This document shows, piece by piece, positions 33,223-41,109 of a stretch of DNA of 46,617 bases. Each line of letters begins with the position of its first letter. Within the stretch, counting starts at the first letter, position 1. The translations under genes were made by a program, and so were the position numbers. The notes beneath the pieces are model-generated. The model ran no database searches. It saw only the letters and a program-made list of their open reading frames with translations, and was not told where the DNA came from. The stretch is from Candidatus Pullichristensenella stercorigallinarum (lineage in GTDB: Bacteria; Bacillota; Clostridia; Christensenellales; Aristaeellaceae). Location of the stretch: contig DVFZ01000097.1 of assembly GCA_018712945.1 (NCBI GenBank), positions 1 to 46,617 on the forward strand. The letters run 5' to 3'.

Positions 33223-33282
33223 CGTCCCGAACGCCGCCCATCAGGCCGTTATCCGGCGAAAAGCGCGGCGGAATCCAAATCA

Positions 33283-33310
33283 GCGAGCCTGGCCGGTTGG
33301 CCAGGCTCGC
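33283..33310. terminator. Hairpin between convergent small membrane protein and zinc-repeat protein genes
   Basis: Perfect 12-bp arms GCGAGCCTGGCC and GGCCAGGCTCGC with a GGTT loop. No full T-tract, but it lies at the meeting point of two convergent genes. Confidence 0.6.
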
Positions 33311-33326
33311 GTTGTATATTCCCTTT

Positions 33327-34946
33327 TCAGCCCAAATCCTCCAGCGTCGGCGGATTGCAGCGGCTGCACGGGGGTTTGTCCATTTCGATGGCTTCATACA
33401 GCGTGCGCGCGGGTGCGCCGCTCATGCCGTAGCAGGAACTTTCAGCGTGGTAGCCCACCGAACCGTCGTAGAAGTAGACGGTGACGTCCCGCGCCAGCTC
33501 CAGAAGCGCTTCTTCGTCCAAGGTTTGCGCCTCGGACGCGCCGTCCGCCAGGGCGTTCGCGCCGCAGGCGGCGCAGGGGACGCACTGCGCGTCCACGGCG
33601 TCCTCCAACGTCATCAGGGAGGTGGTGTCTACAAAGGAAGAACATTCGTCGCTGATGTGATAGACGGAATCCTCATCCACCCAGACCACATTTTCCGACT
33701 CCAACAGCTCCGCGGCGGGGGCGCCGCAGTCCGGGCAGGGTTCAAAGCCGTCCTCCACGGACTGGGCAAACGTGTATTCCTGCGCGTCGCGCATGCCGGA
33801 GCAAGTGGCAGTGGTATGATACCAGCGGCCGTTTTCGGTATGGTAGACGATGAAGTCCCCGGCGGGCTTGGCTTCCACGGTTTCACCCTCGGGCAGTTCG
33901 GCCGCGGGCGTGGGCGTCGGCATCGCTCGCGCGGGTTGGGGCGTGGCCTGTGTTTCTTCCGCGCCGGTGACGGCCGGCTCTGCCGAAACCGTTGACACAG
34001 GCTCCGTCGAAGGCTGCGCTTCCGCTTCAGCGGTGGCCTGCGGCGTGCCGGTTGCCTCCGGTTCGCCGGTTGCCTGCGGAAGCTCCGACGGCTCTGCGCT
34101 CGGTTCAGCCTCTGCGCTGGCCTGCGGGCGCGTCGTGGGCGTGGGGTAGGGAGTAGAACTTGCTTCCGGAGCGCCGCTTTCAGCCCCGTTCATCCCGGCG
34201 CGCGCCAGTGCCAGTCCGGAAACGGCCAGTTCAGCCGCGCTGGGCGCATCCGACGGTTCCGGGGTGGCGAACAGGCGGGTGATGGGGGTTGTTGCCGGCG
34301 TCGCGGAGGGCTGCGCTGTTTGCGCGGGAGCGGAGGCGCCTGGCGTTTCTTCCGGAGCATCGGTCGCTTCCAATCCGGTCGAGGGCGTTTGTTCATCTCC
34401 GGCGGGGAACAGGCCGCCCACCCAGTTGCGAACGTTCTCGGCCAGCGCTACGCCTGCTTCCAGGCCATCAGCGGTTTTGCTCAACGCGAAATTGCCCACG
34501 GAATAGCCCACCGTGCGCATATTGCCCCAGGCGTCGCCCGAACGCTCGGAGAACGTCTGCCAGGCAATTTCCAGATCTGCGCCGACAGTGGCAATCAGAT
34601 CGTTGGCGTCATCCTGGAAGCGTTGGAACTGCTCGTTGTTGGTCGGTACGGTCAAAAGCGCCAGCACGAGGCAGCAGAACACCGCCAACGTGGCTGCGCT
34701 CCACAAAATTTTCCCCCCAACCTTGCAGCGCAAACGGCGGTTCCAGATCAAAAACAGGCCCACCGGCCACAGCAGGATGGAAACCAGCAGCGTCAAAACC
34801 AGATACGCATAGCGCGTGCGCCGGCGTTTCGGCTTGCGGGGCCGCTGGGTATAATTGTAACTGGGGCGCTTTTCCGAGCGCATCATGTAATTCCGCCCGC
34901 CTCTGCGCGCAAAGAGCTGAAGACGGATACGGTCGAATCCAAACAT
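33327..34946 (-). CDS. Membrane-anchored protein with three cysteine/histidine mini-repeats
   Basis: 539 residues. A basic N-terminus with two membrane segments (about 46-66 and 80-100), a helical region to about 190, then a long Ala/Pro/Thr/Glu/Ser-rich linker (about 190-390), then three tandem copies of a 45-residue unit. Each unit has the pattern Tyr-His-x4-6-Cys-Ser/Tyr-x-Met/Phe then a Cys-x2-Cys at its end (WYHTTATCSGM ... CPDC; VYHISDECSSF ... CAAC; GYHAESSCYGM ... CSRC). Such HxxxxC...CxxC units are likely zinc sites. Start at ATG 34946 after AGGTGAAG; a later ATG is possible. Family not recognised, role unknown. Confidence 0.75.
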   Translation of the reverse strand: MFGFDRIRLQLFARRGGRNYMMRSEKRPSYNYTQRPRKPKRRRTRYAYLVLTLLVSILLWPVGLFLIWNRRLRCKVGGKILWSAATLAVFCCLVLALLTVPTNNEQFQRFQDDANDLIATVGADLEIAWQTFSERSGDAWGNMRTVGYSVGNFALSKTADGLEAGVALAENVRNWVGGLFPAGDEQTPSTGLEATDAPEETPGASAPAQTAQPSATPATTPITRLFATPEPSDAPSAAELAVSGLALARAGMNGAESGAPEASSTPYPTPTTRPQASAEAEPSAEPSELPQATGEPEATGTPQATAEAEAQPSTEPVSTVSAEPAVTGAEETQATPQPARAMPTPTPAAELPEGETVEAKPAGDFIVYHTENGRWYHTTATCSGMRDAQEYTFAQSVEDGFEPCPDCGAPAAELLESENVVWVDEDSVYHISDECSSFVDTTSLMTLEDAVDAQCVPCAACGANALADGASEAQTLDEEALLELARDVTVYFYDGSVGYHAESSCYGMSGAPARTLYEAIEMDKPPCSRCNPPTLEDLG

Positions 34947-35001
34947 GCACTTCACCTGCCATTTATGTCGAATCGCCGCCACAATAATCACAGTTACCTT
35001 T

Positions 35002-35030
35002 ATTATAGCAGAAGCGGCGCAAATACTCAA
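35002..35030 (-). promoter_or_regulatory. Extended -10 SigA promoter for the zinc-repeat protein gene
   Basis: Minus strand TTGAGT (35030-35025), 17-bp spacer, TATAAT (35007-35002) preceded by TGC, an extended -10. Confidence 0.7.
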
Positions 35031-35148
35031 ACGACAACATTGTGACGGAAACATGATGACCATCCGACGCCGCCCGAAAAGGCGAATTCAAGGGAAAGGG
35101 GAGAAAAATTAACGAAATTTAAGGCAGGAAAAAAGATTTGGATGGAGA

Positions 35149-35199
35149 AACTTTGAAGTTGGACGTGATTGAGTTTGTGGATGTAAGTCCAATAAAGTT
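35149..35199 (+). promoter_or_regulatory. Leader hairpin before the Na+-decarboxylase operon
   Basis: Nested arms AACTTT/AAAGTT and TTGGAC/GTCCAA with a 22-base loop, ending a few bases before the GGAGGG ribosome site at 35202-35207. It sits in an A-rich, GC-poor leader (about 35050-35213). May affect translation of the first gene; no known riboswitch class was recognised and no clear -35/-10 was identified. Confidence 0.35.
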
Positions 35200-35213
35200 C
35201 TGGAGGGAAAAAT

Positions 35214-36689
35214 ATGAGTGTGGAACGCAATTTGCCCATCGTTCGTGAGCGAAAGCTGGCGATCCTGAAGGGCGACCCGGAGCTTTGCGACAAGCAGAAA
35301 AAAGCCGGAAAGCTCTTGGCCAGGGAGCGCGTGGCACAGCTGTTGGACGCGGCGAGTTTTGTTGAACTCGACGTGCTCAACGCCGAGGCTGGCGTCGTTA
35401 CCGGCTATGGGTTGATCGACGAAAAGCCCGTATATGTTTACGCGCAGGATTTCACCGTCAAAGGTGGCTCTGTCGGCGCGCAGCACGCCAAGAAGATTCT
35501 CAAGGTTATGGAGCTTGCCGAAAAGACCGGCGCGCCCCTGGTCGCCATCCTTGATACTGCCGGCGCACGGCTGGATGAGGGCCTGGACGCCATGAACGCC
35601 TACGCCATGATCGCCGGCCGCGTCAGCGCGCTTTCCGGCGTTGTGCCGCAGGTGGCGTTGGTGCTGGGCCAGTGCGGCGGCATCGCCTCCGCCATTGCCG
35701 GCATGAGCGATTTTGTGGTCATGAGCAAAAACGGCAGCCTGTTTGTCAACGGCCCGCGCGTGGTTTCCGCGGTCGCCGGCAAGCAGCTTGATATGGAAGC
35801 CATTGGCGGATCTTCCGCTTCCGTGCGTTCGGGCATGGCCCAGCTCACCGCCGAGACGGACGAGGAAGCCATTGCCATGGCCCGCAAGGTTGTTGCCATG
35901 CTGCCGGCCAACAACATGGACGAAGCGGTCGATCTTCCGCGCGATGATATGAACCGCGAACTACCGGCGCTCAACGCCATCGAAAAGCTCGACGACGTGC
36001 GTGACCTTCTGCGCGGCGTGGCCGATTTGGGCGACATCGTGGAACTGGGCGAGGAATTCGCGCCTTCCATGGTGACGGCGCTGGGCAAAATCGGTGGCAC
36101 CACCGTCGGCTTTATCGCCAACCAGGCCGCCAAGGATGAGGGCCGCCTGACCGTATACGGCTGCAAGAAGGCCGCCCGCTTTGCCGCTTTCTGCGATTGC
36201 TTCTCCATCCCGATCATCACTGTGGTCGATTCCATGGGCATGAAGATTTCCACCGCCCCGCAGGGCGAGCTTTCCCGCGCTGGCGCGCAGCTTCTGTTTG
36301 CCCTGAGCGAAGCCACCACGCCGCGCGTGGCGCTGGTCGTTGGCCAGGCCATCGGCATGAGCTATGCGTCGCTGGCCTCCCGCGCCGTTTCGGATATGGT
36401 TTACGCCTGGCCGGGCAGCGTGTTTTCCCCGGTGAGCGCGCAGATCGCCGCGCAGCTCCTCTACGCCGACGAGATGCAGGGCGCTGAGGATCCCTATGCC
36501 AAGCGCGCTGAGTTGGAGCAGCGTTACATGGACGATGTGGCCGACGCGGTCAACGCCGCCAAGCAGGGCTACGTCGACGACGTAATTGAGCCTGCCGTCA
36601 CCCGCCAGATGCTTTGCTCTGCGATTGAAATGCTCTCTGGCAAGCGCGACTCGAGGCCCGCCAAGAAGCACGGCAATATGCCGCTGTAA
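35214..36689 (+). CDS. Acyl-CoA carboxyltransferase subunit (MmdA-like, 12S-type)
   Basis: 491-residue carboxyltransferase of the acyl-CoA carboxylase beta family, with crotonase-fold N and C halves (about 40-245 and 270-470). It transfers CO2 between an acyl-CoA and biotin. Motifs: VGAQHAKKILKVMELAEKTGAPLVAILDTAGAR in blocks in the N half and GQAIGMSYASLASRAVSDMVYAWPGSVFSPVSAQI in the C half, both typical of methylmalonyl- or related acyl-CoA subunits. It has no biotin or biotin carboxylase domain. ATG 35214 follows GGAGGG. First gene of an operon with a gamma-like subunit, a biotin carrier, a Na+ pump and a keto-acid carboxyltransferase. The acyl-CoA substrate is not fixed; propionyl/methylmalonyl-CoA is likely. 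Confidence 0.87.
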   Translation: MSVERNLPIVRERKLAILKGDPELCDKQKKAGKLLARERVAQLLDAASFVELDVLNAEAGVVTGYGLIDEKPVYVYAQDFTVKGGSVGAQHAKKILKVMELAEKTGAPLVAILDTAGARLDEGLDAMNAYAMIAGRVSALSGVVPQVALVLGQCGGIASAIAGMSDFVVMSKNGSLFVNGPRVVSAVAGKQLDMEAIGGSSASVRSGMAQLTAETDEEAIAMARKVVAMLPANNMDEAVDLPRDDMNRELPALNAIEKLDDVRDLLRGVADLGDIVELGEEFAPSMVTALGKIGGTTVGFIANQAAKDEGRLTVYGCKKAARFAAFCDCFSIPIITVVDSMGMKISTAPQGELSRAGAQLLFALSEATTPRVALVVGQAIGMSYASLASRAVSDMVYAWPGSVFSPVSAQIAAQLLYADEMQGAEDPYAKRAELEQRYMDDVADAVNAAKQGYVDDVIEPAVTRQMLCSAIEMLSGKRDSRPAKKHGNMPL

Positions 36690-36705
36690 GCAGAGGAGGG
36701 TTTCC

Positions 36706-37059
36706 ATGAGCATTTTGGGTGAGTCCTTTTCCGTGATGGGTATCGGCCTGGTAATGGTATTCCTGGGCCTGATTATCCTCATTGCCTTTGTCTATTTGAT
36801 TGCCGCGGCCCTGGGTGGCCGCGAAAAGAAGGATGACGGGCGCAGCGCTGAGGTTTCGGCTCCGGCGGCTCCCGCGCCCGCCCCTGTCCCTGTGCCCGCG
36901 CCGGTAGCCGCGCAGGGCATTGACCCGCAGGTTGTGGCTGTTATTGCCGCGGCGGTTGCCGCGATGGATGCAAACGGCAAGCCGCTGGTTATCCGTTCGA
37001 TTCGCCGCGCGCCCGGCTGGAACCGCGCCGCGCGTACCGAGCAGGTCTACCGCTTTTAA
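36706..37059 (+). CDS. OadG-like gamma subunit of Na+-pumping decarboxylase
   Basis: 117 residues. One membrane segment near the N-terminus (GIGLVMVFLGLIILIAFVYLIAAAL), then a Pro/Ala/Val linker, then a short helical tail ending in a basic stretch. This layout matches the OadG/gamma-type subunit, which assembles the complex at the membrane and may bind a metal. ATG 36706 follows GGAGGG. Placed between the carboxyltransferase and biotin carrier genes, as in known Na+-dependent decarboxylase operons. Confidence 0.82.
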   Translation: MSILGESFSVMGIGLVMVFLGLIILIAFVYLIAAALGGREKKDDGRSAEVSAPAAPAPAPVPVPAPVAAQGIDPQVVAVIAAAVAAMDANGKPLVIRSIRRAPGWNRAARTEQVYRF

Positions 37060-37095
37060 TTTGAACCTGAGATTAATGCTTTAGGAGGAACAGTT

Positions 37096-37557
<462 letters not shown>

Positions 37558-37562
37558 TGCGC

Positions 37563-37607
37563 TTTAGGCGCGCCGGGCGGACGGTTGCCCGCCCCGGCGC
37601 GCCTAAA
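37563..37607 (+). repeat. Intercistronic 15-bp perfect stem-loop before the Na+ pump gene
   Basis: Arms 37563-37577 and 37593-37607 are perfectly complementary over 15 bp, with further partial pairing inside the loop. No T-tract follows. Placed between the abundant carrier and the membrane-embedded pump gene; likely sets relative expression by mRNA processing or attenuation. Confidence 0.75.
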
Positions 37608-37654
37608 TGTCCGGCTATATGGAAAGTTCAACCAAGCAACCAGGAGGTTTTTTC

Positions 37655-39262
37655 ATGTTTAAGAAGGTTAAGCGCACGCGCGCGTTTGTGTGCTTGCTGC
37701 TTATGTGCTCTCTGTTGGTGGCATGGGGATTTGCGGAGGACGCGCTGACGCCAACAGTAACGGAAAATGGTTCTGTTGAGACCCCTGCACCGGAAGAAGA
37801 CGTTTCCGGCGCCTTGGATGCTCCTGCCGAGGATACTTTGGAGCGTGATCTTGCCGCCGCGAATGGGGAAACGGATTTTGCGGGCGGCACGGTTCGTGTG
37901 ATTGAGACGCAAGAGGCCGAGGAGACCGCAAGCATCGACTTCCTCAGCGGCTTGGCAGCGATTTGGGAATCTACCGGCCTTGCCAACGGCGAATGGCAGC
38001 AGTATGTGATGATCGTGGTTGCCTGCGTGCTTTTGTATCTGGCCATCGTCAAGGGCTTCGAGCCGCTGCTTTTGCTGCCCATTGCTTTTGGCATGCTGCT
38101 GGCGAACCTGCCGTTGGGCGGTTTGATGGATGATCCCAGCTTCAAGTACTTTGCCACGTTGCAGGAGGCGCAGAATTACGCGGCTCCTTATGGCAAGGAA
38201 GTTACCATGGTTTCCAAGATGTTCTGGGATGTCGGCGGCCAGGTGTTCACCACGGAGGCCGATGCCTTGGCGGCGGGCTTTGACGCTTCGCTGGCTACCT
38301 GTTCCCGCTATTTCCGCGATCTGTATCAGGTGGCGGATGCCAATGGCGGCCTGTTCTACTATCTCTATCAGGGCGTGAAATTGGGCATCTATCCGCCGCT
38401 CATCTTCATGGGCGTGGGCGCAATGACCGACTTTGCCCCCCTGATCGCCAACCCGAAGTCCCTGCTGTTGGGCGCGGCGGCGCAATTGGGTATCTTCATT
38501 GCCTTTATCCTGGCGCGCCTGCTTGGCTTCACCTCTGCTGAGGCCAGTTCCATCGGCATCATCGGCGGCGCGGACGGCCCCACGGCCATCTTCGTCACCA
38601 CCAAGCTCGCCCCGCACCTGCTGGGCGCAATCGCCGTGGCCGCATACAGCTACATGGCGTTGGTGCCGGTCATCCAGCCGCCCATCATGCGCGCGTTGAC
38701 CACCAAGAAGGAGCGCTCCATCGTCATGCAGCAGCTGCGCCCGGTCAGCAAGCGTGAGCTGGTAATCTTCCCGATTGCCGTGACGCTGATCGTGTCCCTG
38801 CTCCTGCCCTCGGCGGCCCCGCTGATTGGCATGCTGATGTTCGGCAACCTCCTGCGCGTTTCCGGCGTCACCGAGCGCCTGTCCAAGACTGCGCAGAACG
38901 AGCTGATGAATATCGTCACCATCTTCCTGGGTCTTACCGTCGGCGCGACCACGAAGGGCTCCACCTTCCTCACCGCCAACACGCTGTTTATCCTCTTGTT
39001 GGGCGTCATCGCCTTTATGGGCGGCACTGCCGGCGGCGTGTTGCTGGGCAAGCTGATGTGCAAGCTCACCGGCGGCAAGATCAATCCCCTCATCGGTTCC
39101 GCGGGCGTGTCCGCCGTGCCGATGGCGGCGCGCGTTTCCCAGAAGGAGGCGCAGCGCGAAAACCCTGGCAACTTCCTGCTGATGCACGCCATGGGCCCGA
39201 ACGTGGCCGGCGTTATCGGTTCGGCGGTGGCGGCGGGCGTATTCATTGCCTTGTTTGGCTGA
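37655..39262 (+). CDS. Na+-transporting decarboxylase beta subunit (OadB/GcdB-like)
   Basis: 535 residues, the membrane Na+ pump that couples decarboxylation of carboxybiotin to Na+ export. Conserved core: GFEPLLLLPIAFGMLLANLP, YPPLIFMGVGAMTDFAPLIANP, GIIGGADGPTAIF with Asp307 (equivalent to the essential Asp of OadB), and NPLIGSAGVSAVPMAARVSQ near the C-terminus. Two oddities: an N-terminal signal-like segment (1-27) plus an acidic region to about 115, and an insertion of about 70 residues (about 158-230) between core segments; usual length is about 380-430. ATG 37655 after AGGAGG. Confidence 0.93.
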   Translation: MFKKVKRTRAFVCLLLMCSLLVAWGFAEDALTPTVTENGSVETPAPEEDVSGALDAPAEDTLERDLAAANGETDFAGGTVRVIETQEAEETASIDFLSGLAAIWESTGLANGEWQQYVMIVVACVLLYLAIVKGFEPLLLLPIAFGMLLANLPLGGLMDDPSFKYFATLQEAQNYAAPYGKEVTMVSKMFWDVGGQVFTTEADALAAGFDASLATCSRYFRDLYQVADANGGLFYYLYQGVKLGIYPPLIFMGVGAMTDFAPLIANPKSLLLGAAAQLGIFIAFILARLLGFTSAEASSIGIIGGADGPTAIFVTTKLAPHLLGAIAVAAYSYMALVPVIQPPIMRALTTKKERSIVMQQLRPVSKRELVIFPIAVTLIVSLLLPSAAPLIGMLMFGNLLRVSGVTERLSKTAQNELMNIVTIFLGLTVGATTKGSTFLTANTLFILLLGVIAFMGGTAGGVLLGKLMCKLTGGKINPLIGSAGVSAVPMAARVSQKEAQRENPGNFLLMHAMGPNVAGVIGSAVAAGVFIALFG

Positions 39263-39311
39263 TTCGCCCCGCCCCGCCCGGGGTATCCATTTTATATAGG
39301 AGGAAAAGACC

Positions 39312-40709
39312 ATGGCGAAGGTTTTGGTTACCGATACGATTCTCCGTGACGCGCACCAGTCTCAGGCCGCAACCCGTATGCGCACCGAAGACATGCTGCC
39401 CGCCTGCGAGATTCTCGACAAGATCGGCTATTATTCCCTGGAGTGCTGGGGCGGCGCCACGTTTGACAGCTGCCTGCGCTTTTTGAACGAAGACCCGTGG
39501 GAGCGCCTGCGCAAGCTGCGCAAGGCCCTGCCCAACACCAAGCTGCAAATGCTCTTCCGCGGCCAGAACATCCTCGGCTACAAGCACTATGCCGACGACG
39601 TGGTGGAGGAGTTTGTGCGCCTGTCGATTAAGAACGGCATTGATATCATCCGCATTTTCGACGCCCTCAACGACGTGCGCAACCTGGAAACGGCCATCAA
39701 GGCCACCAAGAAGTACGGCGGCATCTGCGAAGTGGCTATGAGCTACACCGTCAGCCCCGTGCACACCGAGGACTATTTCGTCAAGCTCGCCAAGGAGATT
39801 GAGGAGCTGGGCGCGGACACCATCTGCATCAAGGACATGGCCAACCTGCTGCTGCCCTACAAGGCCTACAGCTTGGTCAAGCGCCTCAAGGAGAACGTAA
39901 AGATCCCCATCCACCTGCACACGCACAATACTTCGGGCACGGGCGATATGACCCTGCTTAAGGCCATCGAGGCGGGCGTGGATATCGTCGATACCGCCCT
40001 TTCCCCGCTGGGCAACGGCACCTCCCAGCCGGCCACCGAGCCGCTGGTCGCCACCCTGCAGGGCACGGAGTACGATACCGGCCTGGATTTGAACCTCATG
40101 TCCCAGGCGGCGGTGCATTTCCGCAAGGTCGCCGACAAGCTCAAGGCAGAGGGCTTCCTCGATCCCAAGGTGCTGTCCGTGGATATCAACACGCTGCTTT
40201 ATCAGGTGCCGGGCGGCATGCTCTCCAACCTCATCAGCCAGCTCAAGCAGGCCAATGCCTCCGACAAGTTCTACGAGGTGCTGGCGGAAGTGCCGCGCGT
40301 GCGCGAGGACTTCGGTTATCCGCCGCTGGTCACGCCCACCAGCCAGATCGTTGGCACGCAGGCCGTGATGAACGTGTTGGGCGGCGAGCGCTACAAGCTC
40401 AACCCCAAGGAGTCCCAGGCTCTGATGCGCGGCGAGTACGGCCGTCTGCCGGCCCCGGTGAACGAGGAAGTGCGCCGCAAGGTCATCGGCAACGCCAAGG
40501 TTATCACCCATCGCCCCGCCGACGACATTGCGCCGGAGCTGGAGAAATACCGCAAGGAAATCGGCCAGTATATCACCCAGGAAGAGGACGTGCTCACCTA
40601 CGCCCTGTTCCCGCAGGTGGCCACCAAGTTCTTCGAGTACCGTCAGGCCCAGCAGCTCAAGCTGGACAACTCCCTGCTGGACAAGGAGAACCACGTGCTG
40701 CCCGTCTAA
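39312..40709 (+). CDS. oadA: Oxaloacetate decarboxylase alpha / pyruvate carboxyltransferase (5S-type), no biotin domain
   Basis: 465 residues. HMGL-like TIM barrel plus C-terminal PYC_OADA domain. TDTILRDAHQSQAATRM at the N-terminus, CIKDMANLL for the metal/carboxylate site, IHLHTHNTSGTGDM with the metal-binding His pair, and GLDLNLMSQAAVHFRKVADK. It transfers CO2 between biotin and pyruvate/oxaloacetate. No biotinyl domain follows, so it must use the separate carrier encoded upstream, as in the 5S subunit of transcarboxylase. RBS AGGAGG. Last gene of the operon; a hairpin follows. Confidence 0.93.
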   Translation: MAKVLVTDTILRDAHQSQAATRMRTEDMLPACEILDKIGYYSLECWGGATFDSCLRFLNEDPWERLRKLRKALPNTKLQMLFRGQNILGYKHYADDVVEEFVRLSIKNGIDIIRIFDALNDVRNLETAIKATKKYGGICEVAMSYTVSPVHTEDYFVKLAKEIEELGADTICIKDMANLLLPYKAYSLVKRLKENVKIPIHLHTHNTSGTGDMTLLKAIEAGVDIVDTALSPLGNGTSQPATEPLVATLQGTEYDTGLDLNLMSQAAVHFRKVADKLKAEGFLDPKVLSVDINTLLYQVPGGMLSNLISQLKQANASDKFYEVLAEVPRVREDFGYPPLVTPTSQIVGTQAVMNVLGGERYKLNPKESQALMRGEYGRLPAPVNEEVRRKVIGNAKVITHRPADDIAPELEKYRKEIGQYITQEEDVLTYALFPQVATKFFEYRQAQQLKLDNSLLDKENHVLPV

Positions 40710-40731
40710 GCGGCACGGCAACCCCGTATAC

Positions 40732-41034
40732 GCCCCGCGCTTTCATAGCGCGGGGCAGACTGTCAAAAACCAAAGGGAGAGCGCGAGAGGGCCGAAGCCC
40801 TTTCGCGCTTCAATCGTTCCCGGCGGCTTGTACGGCGGGAACGGGGCGATTTTTGCGTCGGGAAATTTTATTTCCCAGAGCAAAAATCGCTTCCTTGCAA
40901 TTTTCGCTTGTGCCGCAAAGCGGCGCGAGCGAAAATTGGAGAGGGTGGTCGCGGCGGGGGAGTATCTCCCCCGTCCGCCAGCTTGTCAAAAATCCTTTTT
41001 TGACAAGCTGCCCCGCGCTTTCATAGCGCGGGGT
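40732..41034 (+). repeat. Array of eight consecutive palindromes between decarboxylase and topoisomerase genes
   Basis: About 300 bases packed with inverted repeats: 40732-40756 (10 bp), 40779-40810 (14 bp with wobbles), 40815-40843 (8 bp), 40847-40889 (17 bp with one 3x3 internal loop), 40898-40938 (19 bp with wobbles), 40955-40973 (8 bp), 40979-41010 (14 bp) and 41011-41033 (9 bp). The first and last hairpins are identical over 24 bases, so the array is framed by a direct repeat of a hairpin. No coding frame of note lies inside. The first hairpin can end the oadA operon; the rest is unexplained. Confidence 0.85.
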
Positions 41035-41076
41035 TGTGTATTGAAAGGGGTTCACATCCAGTTAACGTCCATGCTG

Positions 41077-41082
41077 TATAAT
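41077..41082 (+). promoter_or_regulatory. -10 element for the topoisomerase operon
   Basis: Perfect TATAAT, 28 bases upstream of the first start codon. The -35 zone is poor (best candidate TTCACA at 41051-41056 with a 20-bp spacer), so it may need an activator or respond to supercoiling, as topoisomerase promoters often do. Confidence 0.5.
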
Positions 41083-41109
41083 AGTGGGAGACAAATTGGG
41101 AGGGACATC

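Noticed and set aside
37628-39313. 561-codon minus-strand frame opposite the Na+ pump gene
   Set aside because: Shadow of a conserved membrane protein; composition is typical of antisense reading.
40732-41034. CRISPR array
   Set aside because: The repeats are different palindromes, not equal direct repeats with unique spacers, and no cas genes are near.
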